DNA of 64,000 nt from Paenibacillus sacheonensis (lineage in GTDB: Bacteria; Bacillota; Bacilli; Paenibacillales; Paenibacillaceae), in the NCBI RefSeq assembly GCF_009909195.1, contig NZ_JAAAMU010000011.1, forward strand, positions 151,666 to 215,665. The letters run 5' to 3'. Below are positions 44,056 through 53,944 of this stretch, one piece after another; the first letter of the stretch is position 1, and each line of letters opens with the position of its first letter. Both the position numbers and the translations under genes were made by a program. The notes below the pieces were generated by a model. That model had not been told where the DNA came from and did not search any database. It was given only the letters and a program-made list of their open reading frames with translations.

Positions 44056-44857
44056 GAAAGAAGAACACGAGGAGCATGCCGACGAAACCTGGCTGATTCC
44101 GTATGCCGATCTTCTGACGCTGCTGCTTGCCTTGTTCATCGTGTTGTACGCCATGAGCTCCACCGATTCGAAGAAGTTCCAGGATATGAGCAAAGCGTTC
44201 AACGTGGCCTTCAACAGCGGCATGGGCGTTCTGACGGAATCCTCCGTAATCGCAAGGGATAATATGATGCAGAACGCGAATTCCCCGAAGCGCTACGAGG
44301 ACACGAAGGATATGTCAAAGGAGCAGCGCGAGGCGCTGAAGAAGCAGGAGCAGGAAGACCTCGAGAAGCTGAAGAAGCAAGTCGACCAGTATATTAACAC
44401 GAACGGCCTGACCACGCAGCTGGACACGAAGCTGAACCAATCCCAGCTGACGATCACGATCAGCGACAGCTCGCTCTTCGCGCCAGGCAGCGCGAGGGTC
44501 AAGCCCGAGTCGCGCAAGTTGGCCGTTGCGATCTCCAACATGCTGACGAAGTACTCGGACTACGAGGTCATCGTCTCCGGCCATACCGACAACGTGCCGA
44601 TCAACAATGCCGAATTCGAGTCCAACTGGGAGCTTAGCTCCATGCGGGCGATTCGCTTCATGAACATCGTCCTCGATAACAAGAAGCTCAATCCCAAGAA
44701 TTTCAGCAACATCGGCTACGGAGAATATCATCCGATCGCCGGCAACGATACGGCTGCGGGGCGCTCCAAGAACCGCCGCGTCGAAGTGTCGATTATCCGG
44801 AAATTCGCCGATGACGGCAAGAGCGTCAGCGTATCCGCTGCGACGGCGAATCCATAG
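44039..44857 (+). CDS. motB: Flagellar motor stator protein MotB
   Basis: 272 residues from a TTG start, with AAGGGGGC upstream. The single transmembrane helix follows IPYADLLTLLLALFIVLYAM, with the proton-carrying Asp24. A long Lys/Glu/Gln-rich plug and linker (about 45-125) precedes the C-terminal OmpA-like peptidoglycan-binding domain (VSGHTDNVPINN, MRAIRFMN, KNRRVEVSIIR). It anchors the stator to the wall. Confidence 0.95.
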   Translation: MSKRHKKEEHEEHADETWLIPYADLLTLLLALFIVLYAMSSTDSKKFQDMSKAFNVAFNSGMGVLTESSVIARDNMMQNANSPKRYEDTKDMSKEQREALKKQEQEDLEKLKKQVDQYINTNGLTTQLDTKLNQSQLTITISDSSLFAPGSARVKPESRKLAVAISNMLTKYSDYEVIVSGHTDNVPINNAEFESNWELSSMRAIRFMNIVLDNKKLNPKNFSNIGYGEYHPIAGNDTAAGRSKNRRVEVSIIRKFADDGKSVSVSAATANP

Positions 44858-44887
44858 CACCGTATGCTCCGTCTATACGACAATAAG

Positions 44888-44943
44888 AAACCCCGTCAGG
44901 TAGGGAACTGAATTACAGTTCACATCCGCCTGACGGGGTTTTT
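44888..44943 (+). terminator. Terminator of motAB
   Basis: AAACCCCGTCAGG pairs with CCTGACGGGGTTTTT. The loop holds a second palindrome, GAACTG-N5-CAGTTC. Confidence 0.9.
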
Positions 44944-44947
44944 CGGT

Positions 44948-45051
44948 GCAATTTTCGACTTGCGATTTTCGATATGCAATTTACGATCTACGATTTACGA
45001 TCTACGATTTACGATTTAATGTGAGACTTGCGATAGGAGATTTGCAATTTG
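44948..45051. repeat. Degenerate tandem repeat, ACGATTTACGATCT / TTGCGATTT type
   Basis: About ten imperfect copies of (A/T)CGAT(T/C)TACGATTT-like sequence, without a gene. Together with the terminator it fills the 309-base gap between motB and the racemase. Confidence 0.7.
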
Positions 45052-45166
45052 TATGGATCGATAGTATAAAGCCAGCCTCTCGGTATACCTTGCGCGATCA
45101 CGCGTCCTACGCTGTTCAAACAGCCTAACGTGACGATCAACGCCACATTGGACTTCAATCGGCAGC

Positions 45167-45886
45167 TTAGTCGGCGCGCCCTTCGTCTTGCGGCAGCGAC
45201 AGCTCGATCGACTTCTGCACGAGCACATCCATCGCATCGATGCTGAACCGCCTCGCCTCTTCGCTCAGCTTGATGATCGACAGCTCCGTACACGCGATAA
45301 TGGCGCAGCTGCAGCCTTCCTTGTTCACCATATCGTGAATGATGCCTTCCAGCTCGGCGGGATCGCTCGTAATGCCGCGTTTAATATCCCGATAGATGAT
45401 ATTCATCACCTGCTGCTGCACGTCCATGTCCGGCTCATGCGGGATCAAGCCGTACCTGCGGGCCGACTCGCTGTAGATGCCGCTGCGCAGCGTCCCGTTG
45501 GTCGCCAGGATACCGACCTTGCCGCCGCTCCCGAACGTATCCACGATGGCTCGCATCGTTTCCTCGACCATGTCGATAATCGGAATCGTCGTCATGGCCT
45601 GCATCTCGTTGATATAATAATGCGCCGTATTGCATGGCATCGCGATGTTGGCGACCTCCGCGTATTCCAGCAGCCGGATATCCTTCTCGATCTCCCGCAG
45701 GAACAGCTCGCCCGTGTTTTCCAAGATCACTTGGGTCCGATCGGGAATAGAGGCGTGGTTCAGAATGACCATGTCGATATGGTCCTGATCGCTGTCGGCC
45801 GCCGTGCCGTCGATAATTTGATCGATAAATACGGACGTTGCTTTCGGTCCCATTCCGCCCAGAACACCTAACCGTTTACGTTCCAT
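45167..45886 (-). CDS. Aspartate/glutamate racemase-family protein
   Basis: 239 residues. The two catalytic cysteines lie in AMPCNTAHYY and IACTELSI, at the usual positions. LGVLGGMGPKAT starts the first domain. It probably interconverts L- and D-Asp or Glu. It lies 50 bases downstream of the MurE-like gene on the same strand, so the pair probably forms an operon with a D-amino-acid-related role. AAAGTAGG precedes the ATG. Confidence 0.88.
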   Translation of the reverse strand: MERKRLGVLGGMGPKATSVFIDQIIDGTAADSDQDHIDMVILNHASIPDRTQVILENTGELFLREIEKDIRLLEYAEVANIAMPCNTAHYYINEMQAMTTIPIIDMVEETMRAIVDTFGSGGKVGILATNGTLRSGIYSESARRYGLIPHEPDMDVQQQVMNIIYRDIKRGITSDPAELEGIIHDMVNKEGCSCAIIACTELSIIKLSEEARRFSIDAMDVLVQKSIELSLPQDEGRAD

Positions 45887-45936
45887 GACTCAACCTACTT
45901 TATATGAAATAATCGTGCTATGTGACGAGTACCCGG

Positions 45937-47445
45937 TCAGCCTTCGTTTGAACCTTCGTTTGCCAGCAGCCCCAGCGCGATCTCTGCTCCGGGATCCATC
46001 CCTTGGCAGCCCGCGAGCAGGATGAGGTCGCCTCGCTGCGCCTGCGACAGCGCCGTAGCGATCGCCTCCGGCAGCTCTGAGTACAGCTTCACTTCAATGC
46101 CCGCTTCGTTCATCACGTCCAGGAACACGTCGACTTCCTCGTCCGATACCGTATTGTGATTATTCACATGCGACTGACTCCGCGTCGCGATCAGCTCGCG
46201 CTTCTCGAGCCGGTTCAGCCACTTGACGATCGACTCCGCGTTCTCGCGATTGATAATCGGGCCGCGGGCGCCGCGGATCGCATAGACCAAGTGAAAGTTC
46301 TCGTAGTCCATGTAGCGCAGCGTCTCCAGCGTGACGTCGATATTGCCGGGATTGGCAAAATGATCATCGATGATCGTGAATGCATCCTCGTGGATGAATT
46401 CGAACCGGCGCTCCACGCCGCCGAACGTGCGCAGCGTCTCTTGGATCGTCGCGACGGACACGCCGCACAGCAGCGCGATGGCGATCGCCGCCATCGAATT
46501 GTAGACGGAATGGAGACCCGGGATACGGAGCTCTACGCGGAATTCGCCCGGCTCGATCACGGCGCCGCCATCCGCTTGGATCGGCTTCAGGATCTCAACG
46601 GTGAATTTCGCCCGTCCCGTCGACAGGTCCAAGTCCTTGCAGTGCAAAGTCCCTTCGCGGCTCTGCATGCTGAAGGTGACGACCTTCGCCCGCGTCTGCG
46701 TCACGAGAGACGCCGCATAGCCGTCGTCCAGATTCAAGACGGCGCAGCTGTTCTCTCCCGCTTCCCGGATCAGCCGGGATTTGGCCGCAAAATAATTCTC
46801 GAACGTGCCGTGCGAATCGATATGCTCGCGGCTGAGATTATTGAAGCAGACGATGTCGTAGCCGACCGACTCGACGCGATGCGTTTCCTGCGCTGCCGAG
46901 GAAACCTCCATGCTGACATGGGTGACGCCCCGGTCCGCCATTTGTTTCAAATATGCCTGCAGATCGAGAGATTCCGGCGTCGTCAGCTCGGACGGGATGC
47001 GTTCCTCGTCGATTTTGATCACGACCGTTCCGATCATGCCCGTCTTGAAGCCGTGCTGCTCGAGAATCGCATTCGTCATATACGTGGTGCTTGTCTTGCC
47101 GTTCGTCGCCGTAATGCCGATCATCTTCATCCGGTCCGCCGGATGCCCGTAGAACGCGCTCGCCAGCTGCGCCATCGCGATCCGGCTGTTCGGCACGACG
47201 TACTGCGGCACGTTGATAGCAGGCTGTATGCGCTCGACAACCGCCGCGACCGCGCCGCGTGCAACCGCATCGCCCAGGTATCGATGACCGTCCGTGCTGT
47301 AGCCCGTGATGCAGACGAACAGCTCTCCAGGGAGCACTTTCTGCGAATGATAGGATATACCGGTTACTTCGATGTCCCCGGCCTGATAAGCTTCCGTTAC
47401 GGTTGTTTCCTGCAGCAGCTGCTGCAGCTGGAATTTCGTCGTCAT
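45937..47445 (-). CDS. Divergent MurE-like ligase
   Basis: 502 residues. The ATP loop is ITATNGKTSTTYM (about 111-123); LTTPESLDLQ, FNNLSREHIDSHGTFENYFAAK (with the Lys that is carbamylated in Mur ligases) and GVERRFEF are MurE-like. Differences are marked: MEVSSHAL is MEVSSAAQ, the VDYAHTPD loop is IDDHFANPGN, and the DNPR motif that binds diaminopimelate is absent (ATRSQSHVNNHN). It is probably a paralogue that joins another acceptor amino acid to a peptide or sugar-nucleotide, not the main cell-wall MurE. GGAGAAAGG precedes the ATG. Confidence 0.85.
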   Translation of the reverse strand: MTTKFQLQQLLQETTVTEAYQAGDIEVTGISYHSQKVLPGELFVCITGYSTDGHRYLGDAVARGAVAAVVERIQPAINVPQYVVPNSRIAMAQLASAFYGHPADRMKMIGITATNGKTSTTYMTNAILEQHGFKTGMIGTVVIKIDEERIPSELTTPESLDLQAYLKQMADRGVTHVSMEVSSAAQETHRVESVGYDIVCFNNLSREHIDSHGTFENYFAAKSRLIREAGENSCAVLNLDDGYAASLVTQTRAKVVTFSMQSREGTLHCKDLDLSTGRAKFTVEILKPIQADGGAVIEPGEFRVELRIPGLHSVYNSMAAIAIALLCGVSVATIQETLRTFGGVERRFEFIHEDAFTIIDDHFANPGNIDVTLETLRYMDYENFHLVYAIRGARGPIINRENAESIVKWLNRLEKRELIATRSQSHVNNHNTVSDEEVDVFLDVMNEAGIEVKLYSELPEAIATALSQAQRGDLILLAGCQGMDPGAEIALGLLANEGSNEG

Positions 47446-48015
47446 CGCAATGGTCCTTTCTCCGAAGGCCGCGCCGCGCGCCCTTCCTGTCGTCTTGTTT
47501 AGCTGCCCATCGCCTTGCCTGCGCCCTCGCCGGACATGGCAAACGCCGGCTTTGGATTTCTTTACATCATGAGTTTCCTATGAAGCCTCTGATTAGACTG
47601 CGGCATCAGCCGATTTTCTCTCGGCTCGTCCCACTGTTCATCGACAATCTCACCTTTATTGTCATGACCGCTGCGTATGTATGCCATAGATTCCAAGACT
47701 ATGAATCGTGTTTTACCTTATATACGAATTGCATGTTTGTGTGACGGCTTTTCCTTGCTGGTCCTAACTGATCGCGCATGCTGCTTTGCATTATTTTTCA
47801 AAATCCCTCTATGCAAAAGGAAGACAATCCTTTATAATTTTACTTCATGTTTTCTAGGATGGCAAGACGAACCGCCCGCCAACCGCATAACCGCAAGCCT
47901 TCAGCGGATTTTTCAACCTTACCTCCCCGCAACAAAAAAACCAACTCTATCGGCGCGAACGTCGATCGGAAGTTGGTTTTGTCGTTATTTCCCGGGAAAC
48001 CGCGAGGCTTCGGAC
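47446..48015. other. Intergenic stretch without a convincing gene
   Basis: About 570 bases. It contains the RluF terminator and two small inverted repeats (GACAAT...ATTGTC near 47643-47663; AAAGGA-N6-TCCTTT near 47816-47834). Frames on either strand have no ribosome binding site and no family character. Confidence 0.5.
47934..47980 (-). terminator. Terminator of the pseudouridine synthase gene
   Basis: AAAACCAACT pairs with AGTTGGTTTT, followed by further T on the minus strand. Confidence 0.8.
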
Positions 48016-48711
48016 TTAGCGGTAGTCGAGCAGGTCGAACAACTCGCTGAGCTCGCCTTTCGTCAGATCCCGCCACTTGCCGTTCGCGAGCTGACCCAGC
48101 TGAATATTCATGATTCGCACGCGGCGAAGCTTACGGACGTTATATCCGAACGTTTGGCACATCCGGCGGATTTGGCGGTTCTTCCCTTCCGTCAGCGTAA
48201 TCCGGAAGACGCGGTCCGATTCCTTCTGCACCTTGCAGGGCAGCGTCATCGAGCCGAGAATGCGGACGCCCTCGCTCATCGCCTTCAGAAACCGCGGCGT
48301 GACGGGACGGTCGACCGTCACGATGTACTCCTTCTCGTGCTTGCCTTCCGCGCGCAGGATGCGATTGACGATATCGCCGTCGTTGGTTAGCAGGATGAGC
48401 CCTTCCGAATCTTTGTCCAATCTCCCGATCGGAAAAATCCGTTCTTCATGCCCCACGTAATCGACAATATTTCCTGCCACCTGAGCCTCTGTCGTGCTCG
48501 TGATGCCGACGGGCTTGTTCAGCGCGATATACACATGGCCCTTCTGCTCCCCGATCGGTCTGCCATCCACGCGTACGTCATCGCCGAGCTCTGCCTGGCT
48601 GCCGAGTTCGGCTACGACGCCGTTGATCGTGACCTTCCCGTTCTCCACGAGCTTATCTGCCTCTCGTCTGGAGCAGTAGCCCGTTTCGCTAATAAACTTG
48701 TTAATCCTCAA
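48016..48711 (-). CDS. rluF: 23S rRNA pseudouridine synthase RluF
   Basis: 231 residues from a TTG start with GGGGTG upstream. The S4 RNA-binding domain ([27 protein letters not shown]) is followed by the RsuA/RluF catalytic domain, with the active Asp in [34 protein letters not shown] and [27 protein letters not shown] match RluF over RluB. It modifies U2604 (E. coli numbering) of 23S rRNA. Confidence 0.88.
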   Translation of the reverse strand: MRINKFISETGYCSRREADKLVENGKVTINGVVAELGSQAELGDDVRVDGRPIGEQKGHVYIALNKPVGITSTTEAQVAGNIVDYVGHEERIFPIGRLDKDSEGLILLTNDGDIVNRILRAEGKHEKEYIVTVDRPVTPRFLKAMSEGVRILGSMTLPCKVQKESDRVFRITLTEGKNRQIRRMCQTFGYNVRKLRRVRIMNIQLGQLANGKWRDLTKGELSELFDLLDYR

Positions 48712-48745
48712 CTGACTTATTCACCCCGCATATGGTGCCTTAAAC

Positions 48746-49450
48746 TCATATCGACTGACTTGTCGTTATTGCGTGATTATCATAAATTTGGACGACCGGC
48801 GCAAGTCGATCCGGCGGCAATGCCGCGGCTTCGCGCATGAAAGCAGCCACATCCTCGGCACGTACCGGCCGATATTTGCGCAGCGATCCCTGCATCAGCA
48901 GCCGGAGCAGCGGGCTGAGCATGATCGCCGCGCGTTCGCCTAGGCGGAATTCCTCCCGCTTCCCGAGCAGCAGCGAGGGGCGGACAATTTGCAGCGCGCG
49001 CAATCCGATTGCGCTTAACTGCGCTTCCATCTCGCCCTTGACCCGATTATAGAACACGGCCGATCGTGCATTCGCGCCCATCGCGGAGATCGCGATCATC
49101 TTCCCGGCGCCGTGCGCCTTCGCCCATTCCCCGAGCGCCACGGGATAGCCCAAGTCTACTTGGCGGAACGCCTCCTGTGAACCTGCTTTCCTGATCGTCG
49201 TTCCGAGCGCGCAGAAGACCACGTCGGCCTGAACATCCGCCAGCGCCTCTTCCATATGGTCAAAATCCGCCGATATGACGCGAAGCTTCCCGCTGGAAGC
49301 TTCGTCTCCCGGCAAGAGAGGCAGCGGCCGTCGCGCGAGTACCGTCAGCGACCTGCAGCGCTCGTCCTGCAGCAGCTGCCGAAGCAGTTGGAACCCGACC
49401 AGGCCGGTCGCTCCTGCTAGAAGCGCGCGATAACCTTCCGTACGCGGCAT
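48746..49450 (-). CDS. NAD(P)-binding Rossmann protein (HTATIP2/YwnB-like)
   Basis: 234 residues from the ATG at 49450 (GAGGTGAGGAG upstream). The nucleotide-binding loop is LLAGATGLVGFQLL. FCALGTTIRKAGSQEAFRQVD and ISAMGANARSAVFYNRVKGEME (Y-x-x-x-K) are close to the short oxidoreductase group containing human HTATIP2 and bacterial NAD-dependent epimerase-like proteins. Substrate unknown. It is separated from RluF by 34 bases and may be cotranscribed. Confidence 0.8.
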   Translation of the reverse strand: MPRTEGYRALLAGATGLVGFQLLRQLLQDERCRSLTVLARRPLPLLPGDEASSGKLRVISADFDHMEEALADVQADVVFCALGTTIRKAGSQEAFRQVDLGYPVALGEWAKAHGAGKMIAISAMGANARSAVFYNRVKGEMEAQLSAIGLRALQIVRPSLLLGKREEFRLGERAAIMLSPLLRLLMQGSLRKYRPVRAEDVAAFMREAAALPPDRLAPVVQIYDNHAITTSQSI

Positions 49451-49501
49451 CTCCTCACCTCTCCTGTATGTATTGTACATGAAACCGCGAATCCCTGCTT
49501 G

Positions 49502-51766
49502 CTAGCTCTCGGAATTATCCGCTCTATACAACGGGATTGTAATGAGGACCGTCGTACCCTCGCCCACTTTGCTTTTGATTTCGAAGGTTCCCTGGTGGCT
49601 CTGTATAATCCGCTGACTGACCATGATGCCCAGCCCTGTCCCTGCATCCTTGTCCGTGTAGAACGGATCGCCCAGCTTGGCGATCTTCTCCTCCGATATG
49701 CCGATGCCTTCGTCCGCGATCGAGATGCAGATCTGCCGTTCCTGACGATGAACCTGAATCGTAATCTGACCCCCTTGCGGCATCGCTTCCATCGCATTCT
49801 TGAGCACGTTGATGAACACTTGCTTGAGTTGGTTCTCCTCGCAGGAGATTCGGCATTCTTCCTGGCCGAAATCAGTCGCGAACACCACATTGCACAGATG
49901 CGCCTGACTGTCGAGGAGCGAGATAACGTCCCCCAGCGTAAACCGGATGTCCTTCACCTCGAACCTTGTAGCCTGCGGCTTGGCCAAGATCAAGAATTCG
50001 CCGACGATCAGATTGATGCGGTCCAGTTCGGACAGCATCAGATCGACATGCCGCGTATTCAGCTTCGACGTCTGCAGCTGCAGCTGGAGGAAGCCGCGCA
50101 GCGTCGTCAGCGGGTTGCGAATCTCATGGGCGACGCCGGCAGCCAGCTGGCCGACGGTCGTCAGCTTCTCCGATCTGCGCAGCAGCTCGTCCATTTTGTT
50201 CCGGCTGGTCATATCTCGCGTAATGCTGGCAATGGCATGAATGCTGCCCAGCTTATCTCGGATCGGCGAAGTCGTCACGCTGACCGCTATCCATTCCCCG
50301 TTCTTCGTGAGCCGCGTTGTCTCTCGGGCCGGCAGCGGCTTCCCCGATTTCAACAGCTCCATCGTCTGCTGCTCTTCATCCCGCAGATGCTCCGGCACCA
50401 GCGGTAGCACGTTTCCCACCGCTTCCTCCGTCGTATAGCCGAACAACTGCTCGAAGGCGCGGTTGACCTGCATGATGCGGCCATCCAGGCCCACGACATG
50501 AATCGCGTCCGTCGTATGATTGATGAAGGATTCCAGATACTCTTTCATCGAACGATTTTCCTCGAACGCCATCTTCAGCTTCGTCATGTAAATGCCGAGA
50601 TTCTTGGACATCGCATTCACGCGCTGCGCCAACTGCCCCAGCTCGTCCTTGCGCCTGACGACGATCGAGCTGTCGAACCGTCCGAAGGACAACTCGTTGA
50701 CCTTCCACAGAATCATGCGAACGGGACGGAGCAAGATATGAGACAGCCAATAGCTGCAAATAATAACGATGAATAGGAGCGCAGCGGAGATATACAGCTG
50801 ATTCGTACGCTGTTCGTCCATCAGCCGCATGAGCGGTTTCTTATCGAGCACAAGTCCGACGACGTAAGGCTTCGGGTCGCGTATAAGAATAAAGCTTTTG
50901 ATCACTTCCCGATGATGAACCGTCGTATAGCGGAATACCCGTTTCCCTCTCCAGGCTTCCTGGACGCTGTTCACGTCTTCGTCAACGCTGCCGTAGTCGT
51001 AGGTACCGAATGGAATCGGCAGGTCCGCGAGCTCCTTGCTGCTGATAATGGACGGGATATTCACGACGGAATTGCTTCGATATAAACCCGGATTGAAGCC
51101 CGTAATTTCCAGGATCGTCGGGTTGCTGGCTTTCATATCGTCTAGAAAGGCCGTCGTATGCGCCATCTTCTGATAATCGATCAGCGCGCTGCTATCCATG
51201 TAACAGCGAATAATATAATTGATTTTATTGTCGGTATAGAACGATTCCTGCCCCAAGAGGACGGACGTCTCCGTAACCGAACGTTCGCTCGGACTTGTCC
51301 AGAACTGATAATCCTTGTCCGTTTCGTCGCGCACGACTAAATTCCGCAGCGGCCATGTCGCACTGATTTTCCCAGTCTCGCTGGGCTCGGTAGACATCGC
51401 GATCATATAACCGGTGCCGCTTTTCTTCATGACGGATAGACGGGATACGCCGATGCGGGAGGCAACCAGTGCCAGCTGCTTGCTCGTGATCTCGCTGATT
51501 TGATGAGGAAGCTGTTCGGACGCGGAGTAAGAGGCCATCTTCAGATTGTCGGCTAAAACGGTCTGCACGAATTCGTTCTCGCTCGTATTTTGCTTCACGT
51601 CCGCGGCGATCTGATGCGTGATGGTCGTCATATTCCGTTCGACGTCCGATCTCAGATTGACCCCGGTGGAATATTCGTTCAAAATGACATTGAGCAAGAG
51701 CAGGACGAATACGATCAGCGAAATCATAAGAGACAGCTTAATCTTTACTGACAATATGCGACACAC
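49502..51766 (-). CDS. Membrane PAS-sensor histidine kinase (sporulation-kinase type)
   Basis: 754 residues. Domains: transmembrane helix (about 9-28), a large extracytoplasmic Cache-like domain (about 35-320), second helix (about 323-345), HAMP (about 346-400), a PAS domain with PAC (about 411-530), HisKA with phosphoacceptor His in VAHEIRNPLTTLRGFLQLQ, and HATPase_c with N box ENQLKQVFINVLKNAME, G1 ADEGIGIS and G2 GTGLGIMV. The HEIRNPLTxLRGFLQL segment is typical of KinA/B/E-like sporulation kinases, so it may feed the Spo0A phosphorelay (inference). Start GTG 51766 or TTG 51754. No response regulator is next to it. Confidence 0.9.
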   Translation of the reverse strand: MCRILSVKIKLSLMISLIVFVLLLLNVILNEYSTGVNLRSDVERNMTTITHQIAADVKQNTSENEFVQTVLADNLKMASYSASEQLPHQISEITSKQLALVASRIGVSRLSVMKKSGTGYMIAMSTEPSETGKISATWPLRNLVVRDETDKDYQFWTSPSERSVTETSVLLGQESFYTDNKINYIIRCYMDSSALIDYQKMAHTTAFLDDMKASNPTILEITGFNPGLYRSNSVVNIPSIISSKELADLPIPFGTYDYGSVDEDVNSVQEAWRGKRVFRYTTVHHREVIKSFILIRDPKPYVVGLVLDKKPLMRLMDEQRTNQLYISAALLFIVIICSYWLSHILLRPVRMILWKVNELSFGRFDSSIVVRRKDELGQLAQRVNAMSKNLGIYMTKLKMAFEENRSMKEYLESFINHTTDAIHVVGLDGRIMQVNRAFEQLFGYTTEEAVGNVLPLVPEHLRDEEQQTMELLKSGKPLPARETTRLTKNGEWIAVSVTTSPIRDKLGSIHAIASITRDMTSRNKMDELLRRSEKLTTVGQLAAGVAHEIRNPLTTLRGFLQLQLQTSKLNTRHVDLMLSELDRINLIVGEFLILAKPQATRFEVKDIRFTLGDVISLLDSQAHLCNVVFATDFGQEECRISCEENQLKQVFINVLKNAMEAMPQGGQITIQVHRQERQICISIADEGIGISEEKIAKLGDPFYTDKDAGTGLGIMVSQRIIQSHQGTFEIKSKVGEGTTVLITIPLYRADNSES

Positions 51767-52731
<965 letters not shown>

Positions 52732-52851
52732 GACGCCCGCGGGACAGCTCCTATCGCAACATCTTCAGTTGGTTACAAATAGTAACATCTTCATTATATA
52801 CGCTTAGGGTTGTTATTTTTGTAAAATCTTGTCGACAATATGCTGGTTAAT

Positions 52852-53058
52852 TCAGTGAATATATCGACACGATTCAACAAGATCATCTAAAACAGGACTA
52901 ATTTCATCGGTCTTAAGATCTATTACGCTGTTATGCGAACTGGCGGGACATGTTCTACCATTCAGGACTGCTCCAACGATATTCTCCGGCGGACGAGTCG
53001 CTATGGAAATTCGATCTGATTCTTCCCCCAAGGAAGTTGCGCCGCTCTTGTTCTTCAT
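52852..53058 (-). CDS. Possible small protein of unknown function
   Basis: 68 residues with AAGGATAA ten bases before the ATG. Hydrophilic, with two Cys residues. It lies between the tRNA-Arg gene and the Spo0E-like gene. Only the start signals support it. Confidence 0.3.
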   Translation of the reverse strand: MKNKSGATSLGEESDRISIATRPPENIVGAVLNGRTCPASSHNSVIDLKTDEISPVLDDLVESCRYIH

Positions 53059-53078
53059 GCTATTATTATCCTTGCCGC

Positions 53079-53155
53079 GCGCCCGTAGCTCAGCAGGATA
53101 GAGCGACAGTTTCCTAAACTGCAGGTCGTACGTTCGAATCGTATCGGGCGCGCCA
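53079..53155 (+). tRNA. tRNA-Arg (anticodon CCT)
   Basis: 77 bases including an encoded CCA. Acceptor stem GCGCCCG/CGGGCGC, D arm GCTC...GAGC, anticodon arm ACAGT-TTCCTAA-ACTGC with anticodon CCT at the usual loop position, and T arm with GTTCGAATC. One A-C mismatch closes the outer end of the anticodon stem. It reads the AGG codon. Confidence 0.93.
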
Positions 53156-53168
53156 TCTATGCAAACAC

Positions 53169-53200
53169 AAACCTTGTCATGGCAAGGTTTTTTTGTTTTT
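53169..53200 (+). terminator. Terminator of tRNA-Arg
   Basis: AAACCTTG pairs with CAAGGTTT, followed by T-rich sequence. Confidence 0.8.
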
Positions 53201-53359
53201 TCTAAGACCAGTCAGACAAGACCCCCAGCGATCCGATCCCCCTTACGCTTCTCGATATAATATCCCGTCCCCTCCTCAGTTTCAGAAGGGCCAATCACAT
53301 GTGACCCCGAAGTCCCTGCGCTGCGGCATCCGCAGGAGCTTGTCTTTTCTATGAAACTC

Positions 53360-53386
53360 ACAATCTACCGTTTCCTACATAGTATA
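53360..53386 (+). promoter_or_regulatory. Candidate sigma-K-type promoter
   Basis: CATAGTATA (53378-53386) fits the sigma-K -10 pattern CATAnnnTA, and an AC dinucleotide lies 16 bases upstream (53360-53361). It is 31 bases before a small gene with a strong binding site. A late mother-cell promoter would suit a spore-surface product. Confidence 0.4.
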
Positions 53387-53416
53387 GAGTAGTACTGTGA
53401 AAGGAGGTGTAGTAGA

Positions 53417-53839
53417 ATGGGAAAACTTATAGATGCAAGAACCTCGCAAAATGCCAGCTATGCCAACTCGATTGCGGTTCCTATTCTTGTTATTAACGCG
53501 CCGGTGCTTTTCGGACAAATCGGTCTGAACACGGAAGGCGCGGGAGCCAATCCTCGGGTTAGCTTGCAAGGAACGATGTCCGTTCAGCTGCCTTTGGCCC
53601 TTGCCGGCATAACAATCACCGTTGTAAGAGGTACGCTTCCGACGGATCACCTGGTTTATACGGCTACGGCAACATTTGACTTATCCCTGCTCGCACCGCA
53701 AGTTATCGCCTTTACCGCCGACGACTACAATCCACCTTTGACACCGCTCTTAACGTATACGGCCTTTGTCAGCTCGAACGTATTACTCACGGTCCGTGTC
53801 GGTCCGGAGAACTTCAGCGGCATGCTGGTCACCGACTAA
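53417..53839 (+). CDS. Small beta-rich protein, possibly a spore-surface protein
   Basis: 140 residues with AAAGGAGGTG nine bases before the ATG. There is no signal peptide. The chain is made of hydrophobic/Thr-rich alternating stretches (VSLQGTMSVQLPLALAGITITVVRGT, YTATATFDLSLL, LLTVRVG), as in jelly-roll proteins such as exosporium BclA C-terminal-type domains. A candidate sigma-K promoter precedes it. The assignment is tentative. Confidence 0.6.
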   Translation: MGKLIDARTSQNASYANSIAVPILVINAPVLFGQIGLNTEGAGANPRVSLQGTMSVQLPLALAGITITVVRGTLPTDHLVYTATATFDLSLLAPQVIAFTADDYNPPLTPLLTYTAFVSSNVLLTVRVGPENFSGMLVTD

Positions 53840-53857
53840 TTGGGCGCAAGATAAGCT

Positions 53858-53886
53858 AAAGAACCACCCTCGCAGGTGGTTCTTGG
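53858..53886. terminator. Bidirectional terminator
   Basis: AAAGAACCACC pairs with GGTGGTTCTT between converging genes. Confidence 0.75.
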
Positions 53887-53944
53887 CCTTTATTGCGGCT
53901 CAATCAGGGTTTAATTCCCGCGTCTTATCTTTGTTTAACCTCGC

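Noticed and set aside
46156..47502. 448-codon plus-strand frame
   Set aside because: It is opposite the MurE-like gene, full of Arg/His/Asp, and without start signals.
53156..53416. Signal recognition particle RNA near tadA
   Set aside because: In Bacillus the small cytoplasmic RNA gene lies close to tadA, but the typical tetraloop and asymmetric-loop sequences are not present here.
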